Source of the DNA: Hyphomicrobium sp. ghe19 | GTDB lineage: Bacteria; Pseudomonadota; Alphaproteobacteria; Rhizobiales; Hyphomicrobiaceae | Direction: 5' to 3' | DNA length: 64,000 nucleotides | Assembly: GCF_902712875.1 (NCBI RefSeq) | Contig: NZ_LR743509.1 | Location: forward strand, 4,416,001 to 4,480,000 | Shown: piece after piece, positions 37,634-47,131 of the stretch | Layout of the letters: each line of letters begins with the position of its first letter | How positions within the stretch are numbered: position 1 is the first letter of the stretch | Program-made: the position numbers and the translations under genes | The notes under the pieces: model-generated | What the model saw: the letters and a program-made list of their open reading frames with translations, nothing else | The model's database searches: none | Told to the model about the DNA's origin: nothing

Positions 37634-39580
37634 CTACACCACGCGCCTGTTCTGGCGATTGGAGATCAGATCGTCGACCACGGCCGGATCCGACAGCGTC
37701 GAGGTATCTCCCAAGCTGCCAAAATCGTCCTCCGCAATCTTTCTCAAGATGCGGCGCATGATTTTGCCCGAGCGTGTTTTCGGCAGTCCGGGTGAAAACT
37801 GAATGAGATCCGGCGAGGCGATCGGTCCGATTTCACGGCGAACGTGGGCAACGAGGTCCTTTTTCAGTGCCTCATCGCCGCTTTCGCCTATGTTGAGCGT
37901 TACATAGCAATAGATGCCCTGGCCCTTGAGATCGTGCGGATAACCGACGACGGCGGCTTCTGCGACTTTCGGGTGGGAGACGAGCGCGCTTTCGACTTCG
38001 GCGGTTCCCATGCGGTGACCCGAGACGTTGATGACGTCATCGACGCGGCCCGTGATCCAGTAATAGCCATCGCTATCGCGGCGGCATCCGTCGCCGGTGA
38101 AATACATTCCCGGATACGAAGAGAAATAGGTCTGAACGAACCGTTCGTGGTCGCGGTAGATGGTTCGCGATTGTCCGGGCCAGCTATCGAGAACGACGAG
38201 GTTGCCTTGCGCTTCGCCGCCAAGGAATTGACCCTTGTCGTCCACGAGCGCCGGGCGAATGCCGAAGAAAGGCTTCGTCGCTGAACCGGGTTTCAACGGT
38301 GTGGCGCCGGGAAGCGGCGTGATGAGGATGCCGCCGGTTTCGGTTTGCCACCACGTGTCGACGATGGGGCACCGGTCGTCGCCGACGACGTGGTGATACC
38401 ATTCCCAGGCTTCCGGATTGATCGGTTCACCTACCGAGCCGAGGAGACGCAGAGACGACCGGCTGGAGCCTTTGACGAATGCGTCGCCTGCACCCATCAA
38501 GGCGCGGATGGCCGTCGGCGCGGTATAGAAGATCGAGACCTTCCACTTGTCGACGACGTCCCAGCACCGCGATGCCGAGGGATACGTCGGCACGCCTTCG
38601 AACATCAGCGTCGTCGCGCCGTTCGCAAGCGGTCCGTATACAATGTAGCTGTGTCCCGTAACCCAGCCGATATCGGCCGTGCACCAATAAATGTCGTCTT
38701 CCTTGTAGTCGAAGACGTATTGGTGCGTCATCGATGCGTAGACGAGATAACCGCCGGTCGTGTGTACGACGCCTTTCGGCTTACCCGTCGAGCCGGAGGT
38801 GTAGAGAATGAAAAGCGGGTCTTCGGCACGCATTTCCTGCGGCTCGCATTCGGCAGGAACGGTTTGCAATTCTTCATGCAGCCAGAAATCGCGGCCATCC
38901 GTCCATGGCACGGGATTTCCGGTGCGGCGAACGACCAGGATCTTTTCGTCGCCCTTGCACCGGGCGAGTGCGGCGTCCGCGTTCTTCTTCAGCGGAACGG
39001 GCTTGCCGCCGCGAAGCGCTTCGTCGGCCGTTATGATGAGTTTTGAATCCGCGTCCTCGACGCGGTTCTGCAGGCTGTCGGGCGAGAAGCCGCCGAATAC
39101 GATCGAATGGACGGCGCCGATACGCGTGCACGCAAGCATCGCGTAGGCAGCTTCTGGAATCATCGGCAGGTAGATCGTTACGCGGTCGCCCTTCTTGACG
39201 CCATGCTTCTTCAACACATTGGCGAAACGCTGCACGCGCTCGTGGAGCTGGCGATATGTGATCTGCTCGCTCTCGTTGGGATTGTCGCCCTCCCAGATGA
39301 TCGCGACCTTATCGCCCCGCTTTTCGAGGTGACGATCGACGCAGTTCGCCGAAACGTTAAGCGTGCCATCCTCGTACCAGCGAATGTCGACGTTGGAGGG
39401 GGCGAAACTCGTGTTCTTGGCCCGCGTAAAGGGCTTGATCCAATTGAGCCGCTTTCCGGCGTCCGACCAGAAGCCTTCAGGGTCGGCAACCGACCGCTCG
39501 TACATCGCCTCGTAGGAATCAGCGTTAACATAAGCCCGCTCGGCCCATTGGGGGGGCACGGCGTAAACTTTTTCCGACAT
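37634..39580 (-). CDS. acs: Acetyl-CoA synthetase
   Basis: AMP-forming acetate:CoA ligase of 648 aa. Adenylation motifs are [23 protein letters not shown] and [20 protein letters not shown], and the C-terminal catalytic lysine lies in TRSGKIMRR. The last of these is the usual target of regulatory lysine acetylation. The gene stands alone, leftward. Confidence 0.97.
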   Translation of the reverse strand: MSEKVYAVPPQWAERAYVNADSYEAMYERSVADPEGFWSDAGKRLNWIKPFTRAKNTSFAPSNVDIRWYEDGTLNVSANCVDRHLEKRGDKVAIIWEGDNPNESEQITYRQLHERVQRFANVLKKHGVKKGDRVTIYLPMIPEAAYAMLACTRIGAVHSIVFGGFSPDSLQNRVEDADSKLIITADEALRGGKPVPLKKNADAALARCKGDEKILVVRRTGNPVPWTDGRDFWLHEELQTVPAECEPQEMRAEDPLFILYTSGSTGKPKGVVHTTGGYLVYASMTHQYVFDYKEDDIYWCTADIGWVTGHSYIVYGPLANGATTLMFEGVPTYPSASRCWDVVDKWKVSIFYTAPTAIRALMGAGDAFVKGSSRSSLRLLGSVGEPINPEAWEWYHHVVGDDRCPIVDTWWQTETGGILITPLPGATPLKPGSATKPFFGIRPALVDDKGQFLGGEAQGNLVVLDSWPGQSRTIYRDHERFVQTYFSSYPGMYFTGDGCRRDSDGYYWITGRVDDVINVSGHRMGTAEVESALVSHPKVAEAAVVGYPHDLKGQGIYCYVTLNIGESGDEALKKDLVAHVRREIGPIASPDLIQFSPGLPKTRSGKIMRRILRKIAEDDFGSLGDTSTLSDPAVVDDLISNRQNRRVV

Positions 39581-39715
39581 TAGAAGCGCTCCTCCGGTTG
39601 GCCGTCTGCGTAGCGGCCATTTCCCGTATTATGCTGTGGCCAGCGCCGCTTCACAACATGCTGGAAGGTGTCCTGACCAGCGTCTTCGGAAAAATATTCC
39701 GCGATTCAATACCGC

Positions 39716-39923
39716 ACTGCCGCAAGACCTATCCGCCCCACACGATCGTGCGCTTGATGTCGTAATCCTCGAGCTCCCGGCTTACCGGGACCTGATATTC
39801 TGCGAGCGGTGTAAACCGTACTGCCGCAAGACCTATCCGCCCCACACGATCGTGCGCTTGATGTCGTAATCCTCGAGCTCCCGGCTTACCGGGACCTGAT
39901 ATTCTGCGAGCGGTGTAAACCGT
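39716..39923. repeat. Perfect 104-bp tandem duplication
   Basis: Positions 39716-39819 and 39820-39923 are identical over 104 bases with no spacer. The right copy contains the last 30 codons and stop of the methyltransferase gene plus 13 bases beyond. The left copy repeats the same end outside the gene, so the gene itself stays intact. Perfect identity points to a very recent event or to an assembly error. Confidence 0.97.
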
Positions 39924-40501
39924 CCGTCCGGAAAATAACCTCTCCGGGGATCGCCGATGTACACCGAGCATCCGAGGGCCTTTGCCCGGTCGATGTATTC
40001 GACGACGCGGCCGGCCAGCTGGCGCTCATAAAAGAGGTCGCCGACGATAATCACGCTGCCTGCCGGCGGTTCTCCGGCAAGGAGATCGGCTCCGGTGGTT
40101 TCGATCGAGGCGGCGTTGGCTTCGGCGTTTATGGCGCAGGCGGCGATAGCCAAGCCGTCGATATCTGCGGCAAGGACCCGGGCGGCGCCCGTCTTGGCGG
40201 CTGCGATTGCAGAAATTCCGGAGCCCGCGCCGATGTCGAGAACGGTCCGGCCCCGGCAAATCTCGGGATGATCGAGCAGGTATCGGCTGACCGCTTGGCC
40301 TCCGGCCCAGGCAAAAGCCCAAAAGGGCGGGGGTACGTTAAGCTCGCCGAGTTCGTCTTCGGTCTTTTGCCAGATCGGCAGCGACTCTTCCGCAAGCCGC
40401 AACGTGATCTCGGGGACCAGGGGTGGTGCGATGGGCTTGGTATTTTCGACGATGAACCGTTTGGCGCTTCTAGGATCAGCGGGATCGAGCCGGCCCGTCA
40501 T
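39833..40501 (-). CDS. Protein lysine methyltransferase-like (ETF-beta methyltransferase type)
   Basis: A 222-aa class I methyltransferase. The PPPFWAFAWAGGQAVSRYLLD segment, the SAM loop VLDIGAGSGISAIAAAKTGA and the motif VIIVGDLFYER resemble bacterial homologues of the electron-transfer-flavoprotein beta-subunit lysine methyltransferase, a PrmA relative. ATG 40501 overlaps the stop of the EVE gene in an ATGA, so it is preferred over the longer frame. Its last 30 codons are included in the 104-bp tandem duplication. Confidence 0.88.
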   Translation of the reverse strand: MTGRLDPADPRSAKRFIVENTKPIAPPLVPEITLRLAEESLPIWQKTEDELGELNVPPPFWAFAWAGGQAVSRYLLDHPEICRGRTVLDIGAGSGISAIAAAKTGAARVLAADIDGLAIAACAINAEANAASIETTGADLLAGEPPAGSVIIVGDLFYERQLAGRVVEYIDRAKALGCSVYIGDPRRGYFPDGRFTPLAEYQVPVSRELEDYDIKRTIVWGG

Positions 40502-40938
40502 GAGCCCTTGAGCGCTTTTAGATCGACACCGCCCATTTTGCAGATTTCCTTCCATTCTTCGGCGGACACGGGTTGCACCGAGAGACGCGAATTGTTGACG
40601 AGCACCATGGCGGAAAGCTTGGGATTGGCTTTGACGGCGTCAAGGCCGACAGGCTTCGGCACTGGTGCGACCGCTGCAACGTCGACGCATTCCCACTTGC
40701 CGGTTTCGTCTTTCGCTTCTGGATGCGCGGGCGATATGACGCGCAGGATGCCGACGATCTCCTTGCCCTCGTTCGAGTGATAGAAAAATCCGAGATCGCC
40801 GACTTTCATCGCCCGCATGTTGTTGCGAGCCTGATAATTGCGAACGCCGTCCCATGCTTCGCCCTTTGGTCCACGGGAAACGAGATCGTTCCACGAGAAG
40901 ACATCGGGTTCGGACTTCAAGAGCCAGAAGGCGGTCAT
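40498..40938 (-). CDS. EVE-domain protein
   Basis: A 146-aa PUA-like EVE domain protein. The N-terminus FWLLKSEPDVFSWNDLV, the segment WDGVRNYQARNNMRAMKVGDLGFFYHSN and a later VDVAAVAPV stretch are diagnostic. Such domains bind modified bases in DNA or RNA. It is coupled by a 4-base overlap with the methyltransferase gene. Confidence 0.93.
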   Translation of the reverse strand: MTAFWLLKSEPDVFSWNDLVSRGPKGEAWDGVRNYQARNNMRAMKVGDLGFFYHSNEGKEIVGILRVISPAHPEAKDETGKWECVDVAAVAPVPKPVGLDAVKANPKLSAMVLVNNSRLSVQPVSAEEWKEICKMGGVDLKALKGS

Positions 40939-41013
40939 GGGCTTGGCCTTTACGTAGGGGGCATCGTGCTAGCCCGAAACGGCGAGTTGCTCAAGCGAAT
41001 GCCTGTAAAAGCA

Positions 41014-41044
41014 AAAACCCCATGCTCGGAAAGCATGGGGTTTT
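41014..41044. terminator. Strong bidirectional terminator
   Basis: A 13-bp perfect stem (AAAACCCCATGCT / AGCATGGGGTTTT) with a 5-base loop, A-tract on one side and T-tract on the other. It lies between the EVE gene promoter region and gpsA and could stop transcription in either direction. Confidence 0.85.
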
Positions 41045-41313
41045 AGACGCGACACGAAACTTTGGCGGCTCGATCGAGCGGCGGGCTAGCGACCTCTCTT
41101 GGATCGCGTTGCCAATCTGTTTGATCGTTATGTCAGCAATGCCTTGATATTCGGTAAAGGCAGTCTGCGGGTGAGCACTCGCGTTCGGAATAATCGAAAT
41201 GCTCACCGGCTCCGCAAGAGCGCCCGATAGCGGATCATGGGCGTTTGCGCGGGCGCATATCGTGCACTCGTTGCAAAAGGTCGCAGAAGATTTCGAAGCC
41301 GGCGCGGGCCTGA

Positions 41314-42327
41314 TCAGTCTTCCGCCTTCAGTGGCCGCTGCATCAATGCCGTGATCGCTTCATCGACGAGAAGCCGGCCTTCGATGATCCCGTGCACGGC
41401 TTCGGCGATCGGCATCTCGACGCCTTTCTCGTGTGCAAGGCGGACAAGTGCCGCGCAGGTGTAGACGCCTTCCGCCACGGATACCCTCGCGCCGAGAAAC
41501 TCGTTGAGGCTGCGGCCTTCCCCGAGTGCATGTCCGAGGGACATGTTGCGCGACTGGGCGCTGCCGCAAGTCAGAATGAGATCGCCGAGCCCGGAAAGAC
41601 CGAGAAGCGTTTCCGGTCGTGCGCCCATCGCTTCGCCGAAGCGGCGAAGTTCGGCGAAGCCGCGCGTGACGATCGCCGCGTGAGCGCTTGCTCCGAGGCC
41701 GCGGCCCTCGACGATGCCCGCCGCGATGGCGAGGACGTTTTTCACCGCGCCGCCGAGTTCCGCGCCGAGCACGTCGCTCGACCAATAGAGACGCATTTGC
41801 CGCGAGGAGAGCGCAGCCGTCAGCGCGCGCCCGGTTGTTTCGTTGCGGCATGCGAGTGTCAGCGCCGACGGCAAGCCGCGTGCGACATCAGCAGCGAAGC
41901 TTGGACCGGAAAGCACCGCGCGCAACGCTTGCGGCGCGGCTTCTTCGAGGACGTCGCCCATGAACCGGCCCGTCGCCTGTTCGATGCCCTTCGCGCAAAT
42001 GATGACTGGTGTGTTCTGAGCCAGTTGCTTGGCGAGCTTGCCCATCACGCTACGCAGATGCTGGGCTGGGACCACAGCGAGAAGAGCGTCCGCTTTGGCT
42101 ACCGCCGACAGGTCGGCCGTCGCGCGGATTGCGGGATTGAGACTGACGCCGGACAGGAAGGTTCGATTGACGTGCCGCTCGTTGATGTCGTCGACGACCT
42201 CGGGCTCGCGCGCCCAAAGCATTACCTTGATGCCGCCATGCGCCAACGTCTGTGCCAGCGCCGTGCCCCACGCGCCGCCGCCGACAATGCTCACCGAATT
42301 TATTTGCAAGCGTGCCCCCGAGATCAA
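41314..42327 (-). CDS. gpsA: Glycerol-3-phosphate dehydrogenase (NAD(P)+)
   Basis: Makes sn-glycerol-3-phosphate for phospholipids. The Rossmann motif GGGAWGTA is near residues 16-23. The substrate-binding segment ELGGAVKNVLAIAAGI and the GLGDLILTC motif are conserved. It has 337 aa, slightly long at the N-terminus. It lies just downstream of tsaD; gpsA-tsaD is a common alphaproteobacterial pair. Confidence 0.96.
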   Translation of the reverse strand: MISGARLQINSVSIVGGGAWGTALAQTLAHGGIKVMLWAREPEVVDDINERHVNRTFLSGVSLNPAIRATADLSAVAKADALLAVVPAQHLRSVMGKLAKQLAQNTPVIICAKGIEQATGRFMGDVLEEAAPQALRAVLSGPSFAADVARGLPSALTLACRNETTGRALTAALSSRQMRLYWSSDVLGAELGGAVKNVLAIAAGIVEGRGLGASAHAAIVTRGFAELRRFGEAMGARPETLLGLSGLGDLILTCGSAQSRNMSLGHALGEGRSLNEFLGARVSVAEGVYTCAALVRLAHEKGVEMPIAEAVHGIIEGRLLVDEAITALMQRPLKAED

Positions 42328-42368
42328 TTCCGCTTCAGCTTAGCACGCAATTCTGACGGCCGCTGCCG

Positions 42369-43472
42369 CTAGGCTTTTACGCCGGCTCCTGCTGCTTTCG
42401 CAGCGTCTGGATCAAGCGGCCAACGCGGCTTGACCGGCGAGTCTAGCCCGTCGACGAGGCCGAGCGCCAGGCGTTCCGCTCCGGCCCAGGCAATCATCGC
42501 ACCGTTGTCGGTGCAGAGTTCGAGAGGCGGCGCGCGGAAGGCGAAGCCGAACTCGTCCGAAATCCCGACGAGCGTCGATCGCAACGCCTTGTTGGCTGCG
42601 ACGCCACCTGCGGCAACGAAGTTTCGCGGCGTTCCCTCGGGCAACTGCGGAAGGACGGAACGTATCGCCAATCTCACCCGATCGGCGACGCTGTCACAAA
42701 CGGCTGCCTGGAACGACGCGCAGAGGTCGGCGACATCCTGCTCGGAGAGCGGCGCGATTTTTGCGGCGGCATGGCGGACCGCGGTCTTGAGGCCGGCGAA
42801 CGAGAAATGCGGGTCTTCGCGGCCGATCATCGGGCGGGGGAGGTTGAAGCGTCGCGGATTGCCGCTCAGAGCTGCCTTCTCGACGGACGGACCTCCGGGC
42901 ATGGGGAGGCCCAGCAACTTGGCCGTTTTGTCGAAAGCCTCGCCGAGCGCGTCATCGATGGTCGTCGCGAGCCGGCGATAGCGGCCGACACCCTCGACCC
43001 ACAGGATCTGCGTATGTCCGCCCGACACCAAAAGCATCAAGTACGGAGGCCGGATGGCGTCGGTCAGGCCGGCCGTCAGTGCATGGGCCTCGAGATGGTT
43101 GATGGCGAGAAAGGGTATGCCGGTCGCGAGCGCCAGGGCTTTGCCGCTGGTCGCGCCGACGATCAGGCCGCCGATGAGGCCCGGCCCGGCCGATGCCGCC
43201 ACGGCCGAAAGATCGCCGAGGGAAACGCCCGCTTCGTCCAGGGCTTTCTGAACGAGGAGATCGAGGCATTCGGTGTGCGCGCGGGCCGCTATTTCCGGTA
43301 CGACGCCGCCATAGATGGCGTGGCTGTCGAACTGGGAAAGCACGACATTAGAGAGAATGCGGCCTGTGCCTTCCGCATCGCGCGCGACAACCGCGGCGGC
43401 GGTCTCGTCGCAGCTCGTCTCTATGCCCAGCACGAGCAGGGCAGAGGGAGCAAAATCGGGAAGCTGGACCAT
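42369..43472 (-). CDS. tsaD: tRNA t6A37 threonylcarbamoyltransferase TsaD
   Basis: Catalytic subunit for the t6A37 tRNA modification, partner of TsaB encoded at 4.6-5.3 kb. The metal-binding HxxxH is H126/H130 ([10 protein letters not shown]). The ASKHA start [17 protein letters not shown] and the motif [12 protein letters not shown] are clear. 367 aa, normal. It is divergent from hemC across about 130 bases. Confidence 0.97.
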   Translation of the reverse strand: MVQLPDFAPSALLVLGIETSCDETAAAVVARDAEGTGRILSNVVLSQFDSHAIYGGVVPEIAARAHTECLDLLVQKALDEAGVSLGDLSAVAASAGPGLIGGLIVGATSGKALALATGIPFLAINHLEAHALTAGLTDAIRPPYLMLLVSGGHTQILWVEGVGRYRRLATTIDDALGEAFDKTAKLLGLPMPGGPSVEKAALSGNPRRFNLPRPMIGREDPHFSFAGLKTAVRHAAAKIAPLSEQDVADLCASFQAAVCDSVADRVRLAIRSVLPQLPEGTPRNFVAAGGVAANKALRSTLVGISDEFGFAFRAPPLELCTDNGAMIAWAGAERLALGLVDGLDSPVKPRWPLDPDAAKAAGAGVKA

Positions 43473-43599
43473 ATGATCTGGAACTTGCCGCCGCGAGGTT
43501 GGAATTCGCGCGCCTTTGGAGCATTAGTATAGCCCGAGTACCGGCACTCAACCCAACACCCGGGTGGGAGCGCCCCGCCTAGCATCCGGAGAAACCTTT

Positions 43600-44532
43600 T
43601 TGCAAGCGACCCGCATACGTATCGGGACCAGAGGCTCGCCTCTAGCCCTGGCCCAGGCACACGAAGTGCAGGCGCGCCTTACCGCCGCGCATGGCCTGCC
43701 GGAAGGCGCCGTCACGATCCACGTCATCAAGACGACGGGCGACCGTGTGCTTGATCGGCCGTTGGCCGATATTGGCGGCAAGGGGCTCTTTACCAAAGAA
43801 ATCGAAGAAGCGCTGCTCTCGAACGAAGTGGATGTCGGCGTCCATTCGATGAAAGACATGCAGACGGCGCTTCCCGACGGGCTGGTCATCGGCGGTGTGC
43901 TGCCGCGCGAAGATCCGCGCGATGCTTTCATTTCGTTGAGGCATGCCGATCTCGGCGCACTTCCTCCCAATGCGATCGTCGGAACGTCGTCGTTGCGACG
44001 GAAGGCACAGGTTCTGAACGCCCGGCCCGACCTTCGCGTCGTCGAATTTCGTGGCAACGTGCAGACGCGGCTTCGCAAGCTCGAGGAAGGGCAGGCAGAG
44101 GCGACGTTCCTCGCGGTGGCCGGTCTGAAGAGACTAGGCATGGAGGAGCGGATCACGGCGCCGGTTTCAACGGAAGTCATGTTGCCTGCGGTGGCGCAGG
44201 CCGCGATCGGGCTTGAAGTTCGCGAAGGGGACGCGGCGACCGCCGGGCTGATCGCGGCGTTGAACGATCCAATGACTGCCTTGGCGGTTGTCGCCGAGCG
44301 GGCATTTCTGGCCCGCCTCGAAGGCTCTTGCCGGACGCCTATCGCCGGTCACGCCGTGATCGCAGGTGGGACCATGGTCTTTCGCGGGCAGATTCTCACT
44401 CCCGATGGTCAGCAGGTGTACGACGTTTCTCGAACCGGCGCGGCGGAAGACGCTTTCAAACTCGGCCTTGCCGCGGCCGATGAAATCCTGTCTGAGGCGG
44501 ATCCCGCACTTCTCATCCGATCGAGCGCCTGA
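43600..44532 (+). CDS. hemC: Porphobilinogen deaminase
   Basis: Joins four porphobilinogens into hydroxymethylbilane. The opening IRIGTRGSPLALAQ, the segment KDMQTALPDGLVIG, and the cofactor-cysteine motif ARLEGSCRTPIAGHA are diagnostic. TTG 43600 follows GGAG at good spacing and gives 310 aa, close to the family length; GTG 43564 would add 12 residues. The stop overlaps the hemD start (TGATG). Confidence 0.96.
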   Translation: MQATRIRIGTRGSPLALAQAHEVQARLTAAHGLPEGAVTIHVIKTTGDRVLDRPLADIGGKGLFTKEIEEALLSNEVDVGVHSMKDMQTALPDGLVIGGVLPREDPRDAFISLRHADLGALPPNAIVGTSSLRRKAQVLNARPDLRVVEFRGNVQTRLRKLEEGQAEATFLAVAGLKRLGMEERITAPVSTEVMLPAVAQAAIGLEVREGDAATAGLIAALNDPMTALAVVAERAFLARLEGSCRTPIAGHAVIAGGTMVFRGQILTPDGQQVYDVSRTGAAEDAFKLGLAAADEILSEADPALLIRSSA

Positions 44533-45257
44533 TGCACGTCATCGTCACGCGACCTGCTGGCGATGCCGAACCTCTCAAGTCGAGCATTGAAGCGCTGGGC
44601 TGGCGGGTCACGCTTGCGCCGCTGATCGACATCGTGCCGAACGACATACCGGCTGACGCGCTCCGCGATGCGACTTCGCTGATCGCGACGAGCCGCAATG
44701 CGTTGACGCCCGCCTTGGGGTCGCTGATCGACTTGCCGTTTTTTGCGGTCGGTCCCGGTACGGGCGCCGTCGCGCGGGGCATAGGTTTCACGAAGGTCGT
44801 CGAAGGTCCGGGGACCGGCTCCGAACTCGTGCCTATTATTGCTTCGCGGCGGGCGGAGTTGGGTGAACGCCCAGTGTATCTTCGAGGTGACGTTGTTGCA
44901 TTCGATGTCGAGGGCGCGCTGGGGGAAGCCGGCATCAAGGTCAAGGCAGTGAACGCCTATCGGTCAGTTGCGGCCGAAGCGTTAAATCCGCTGGTCATCG
45001 ATGCGCTCCAAAAGGGCGAGATCAATGCGGTTACACTGATGTCGCCGCGCACTGCGAAGACCTGGGCGAGGCTTGTCAGTGCGGTGTCGCCGCCGGTACA
45101 ACTTTCCGGCGTAACCCATCTCTGTCTTTCGGATCGCGTCGTCGAGGCCTTGGGTCTACCGGAAAAAAACTTTAAGGTTCTGGTGGCTTTACATCCTAAT
45201 CTCGAAGAAATGATTGCCCTCGTAAAACGTCTCGCGGCAAATTCGAAAGCGGAGTAA
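44532..45257 (+). CDS. hemD: Uroporphyrinogen-III synthase
   Basis: Cyclises hydroxymethylbilane to uroporphyrinogen III. A weakly conserved family; supporting features are the opening IVTRPAGDAEPL, the GEAGIKVKAVNAYRSV segment and VTLMSPRTAKTWARLV, the length of 241 aa, and the overlap with hemC. Confidence 0.92.
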   Translation: MHVIVTRPAGDAEPLKSSIEALGWRVTLAPLIDIVPNDIPADALRDATSLIATSRNALTPALGSLIDLPFFAVGPGTGAVARGIGFTKVVEGPGTGSELVPIIASRRAELGERPVYLRGDVVAFDVEGALGEAGIKVKAVNAYRSVAAEALNPLVIDALQKGEINAVTLMSPRTAKTWARLVSAVSPPVQLSGVTHLCLSDRVVEALGLPEKNFKVLVALHPNLEEMIALVKRLAANSKAE

Positions 45258-45389
45258 GAAGCGCGTATCGCCGGTTAGATGCCCCGGCAACTGAGCCATC
45301 TCAACCAGACAAAATTTTTGCTTGAATGCCCGGCTACGAACCGGGATCAGGTGGCGTTACGCGAGTTCCGTGTGGAGGCTAAAGCTTCA

Positions 45390-47111
45390 ATGGCAGACGA
45401 CAAATCGAATGCAGGATCAGGTAGCAAGCGGCCTTATGCGACGCTCGACCTCAAGGCGACCGAGGTTGAAATTACCCCGGTGAAGGCTGGTGCTTCATCG
45501 GCTGGCGCAAAGGCTTCCGCGGCGGGTGTACCCTTTCCTGCGGCGGCACGAACGTATGCGGAAAAGCCATCTGATGCTGCGAAGGCGGGTGCCGCTCAAT
45601 CGAAGGCCGATGCCAAAGCTGACGCGATGCCAGAGTTCCTGAAGAAGGACACTGCGAAAGCGGAAGCCACGTCGTCGGCTTCTTCGGCTTCCAGCCGTGC
45701 CCGGGACAGCGACGACGAGATCTCCGGCCGGAAGGGTGGCGGGTTTTTCAGTCACCTTGCGGCCGGCGTTGCGGGCGGCGTTCTCGCGCTCTCGGCTTAT
45801 CAATGGGCGCTTCCGCAGCTTGGGCTGCGCGGGCCAAACGATGAAACCGCCGCGCTTTCGGAGCGCTTGGCAGCCGTCGAGAAAAAACAAAGTGTCGCCG
45901 CGCCCGCTCCGGATTTGAGCGGCATCGAATTCCGTCTCTCAGATCTCGAGACGGTGACGAAGAAAATTCCTGCCATCACGGAAAGCCAGAACCGCCTCGT
46001 TGCAGAAACGAAGGCAGCGCTTGCGTCGGCGGCGTCGGATGCGGGATCGCCTCAGCTCATCGAGCGTATCGGCAAGGTCGAGGATAAGTTCAAGGCACTC
46101 GCCGATGCGGGCGTCAACGATCCCAATGCAAACCGCATCGAACAACTCGCGGCGTTGACCGGTAAAGTCTCCGATCTCGAAACCAGTCTTGCGACACAGC
46201 TTACGGCGTTGCGTGTCAGCGTCGCCAAAGATGTCGAGGGACGCGTCCAAGCGGCGACGGAAGCTAGCGAAGCCGCCCGAGCTGGAACTCAGCGAATCGA
46301 TAAAGATGTCGCCGGTTTGAAGACGGACGCCGTGCGTATCGAAACTGAAATCGCGGCGGTGAAAACTGCGAACGACCACGTCGCTGCCGATCTAAAGGTT
46401 GCTCAAGACGAGACGCAGAGCCTCAAAACTGCGTTCGAGGGATTGAAAACAGCTGCCGCCAAGCCCGCAGACATCGCAGCTGCTGTTCAGCCTCTCTCCG
46501 ATCGTACGGCTGCTCTCGAAAAGAGCGTGCAGGACGTCGTTCAGGGAGACGCCGTCCGGAAGGAAAGCGCCGAGCGCGTCGTGCTCGCACTCGAGCTGCA
46601 AAATTTGCGGCGTGCGCTCGATAGCGGGCAGAGCTTTGCGAGCCAGCTCGCGGACGTCAAGAAAGTCGCGGGCAATACCATCGATCTATCGGCTCTCGAA
46701 GCTTTGAAGGAAACCGGCGTTCCATCTCTTGCGGAACTCAACAAGGATTTCAGATCTGCTGCCGATCGCGCCATCGATGCCGACGCGGAGCCTGAGAATG
46801 CGGGTGTCGTCGATCGTCTTTGGGCCGGTGCAAAATCCATCGTTCGCGTCCGCCGCGTCGATCTCAAACCCGAGGACAAGAGCACAGAAGCGGCTGTCGG
46901 GCGTATGCAGGTCGCATTGAATGACGGGCGTCTGCCGGATGTGCTCGAGGCTGCCAAGGATCTCTCGCCGAAGGCACAGGATGCGGCGCGGCCGTTCCTC
47001 GATAAGGTTTCCGCGCGCGTCAGTGTGGATACCGCGCTTGCCAACCTCGAAGCTCAACTCAAGTCATCTATTGCGACCGGCTCTCAGCCGACGGCGAAGC
47101 CGTCGCCTTAA
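45390..47111 (+). CDS. Mitofilin/Mic60-family inner-membrane protein
   Basis: A 573-aa protein. An Ala/Lys-rich cytoplasmic N-terminus leads to one membrane segment (about 121-143), then a long coiled coil (about 160-430), then a conserved C-terminal mitofilin-like domain (about 440-560, with LADVKKVAGNTIDLSALEAL and VGRMQVALNDGRLPDVLEAA). Alphaproteobacterial Mic60 shapes intracytoplasmic membranes and links inner to outer membrane. ATG 45390 follows GGAGG. Placement between hemD and hemY is the known conserved context. Confidence 0.9.
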   Translation: MADDKSNAGSGSKRPYATLDLKATEVEITPVKAGASSAGAKASAAGVPFPAAARTYAEKPSDAAKAGAAQSKADAKADAMPEFLKKDTAKAEATSSASSASSRARDSDDEISGRKGGGFFSHLAAGVAGGVLALSAYQWALPQLGLRGPNDETAALSERLAAVEKKQSVAAPAPDLSGIEFRLSDLETVTKKIPAITESQNRLVAETKAALASAASDAGSPQLIERIGKVEDKFKALADAGVNDPNANRIEQLAALTGKVSDLETSLATQLTALRVSVAKDVEGRVQAATEASEAARAGTQRIDKDVAGLKTDAVRIETEIAAVKTANDHVAADLKVAQDETQSLKTAFEGLKTAAAKPADIAAAVQPLSDRTAALEKSVQDVVQGDAVRKESAERVVLALELQNLRRALDSGQSFASQLADVKKVAGNTIDLSALEALKETGVPSLAELNKDFRSAADRAIDADAEPENAGVVDRLWAGAKSIVRVRRVDLKPEDKSTEAAVGRMQVALNDGRLPDVLEAAKDLSPKAQDAARPFLDKVSARVSVDTALANLEAQLKSSIATGSQPTAKPSP

Positions 47112-47131
47112 TCATTCGAAGGGTTTGCGTC

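Noticed and set aside
39729..39971. 80-codon leftward frame ending like the adjoining methyltransferase
   Set aside because: It arises because the 104-bp duplication repeats the gene's 3' end after a stretch in another frame; it has no start of its own.
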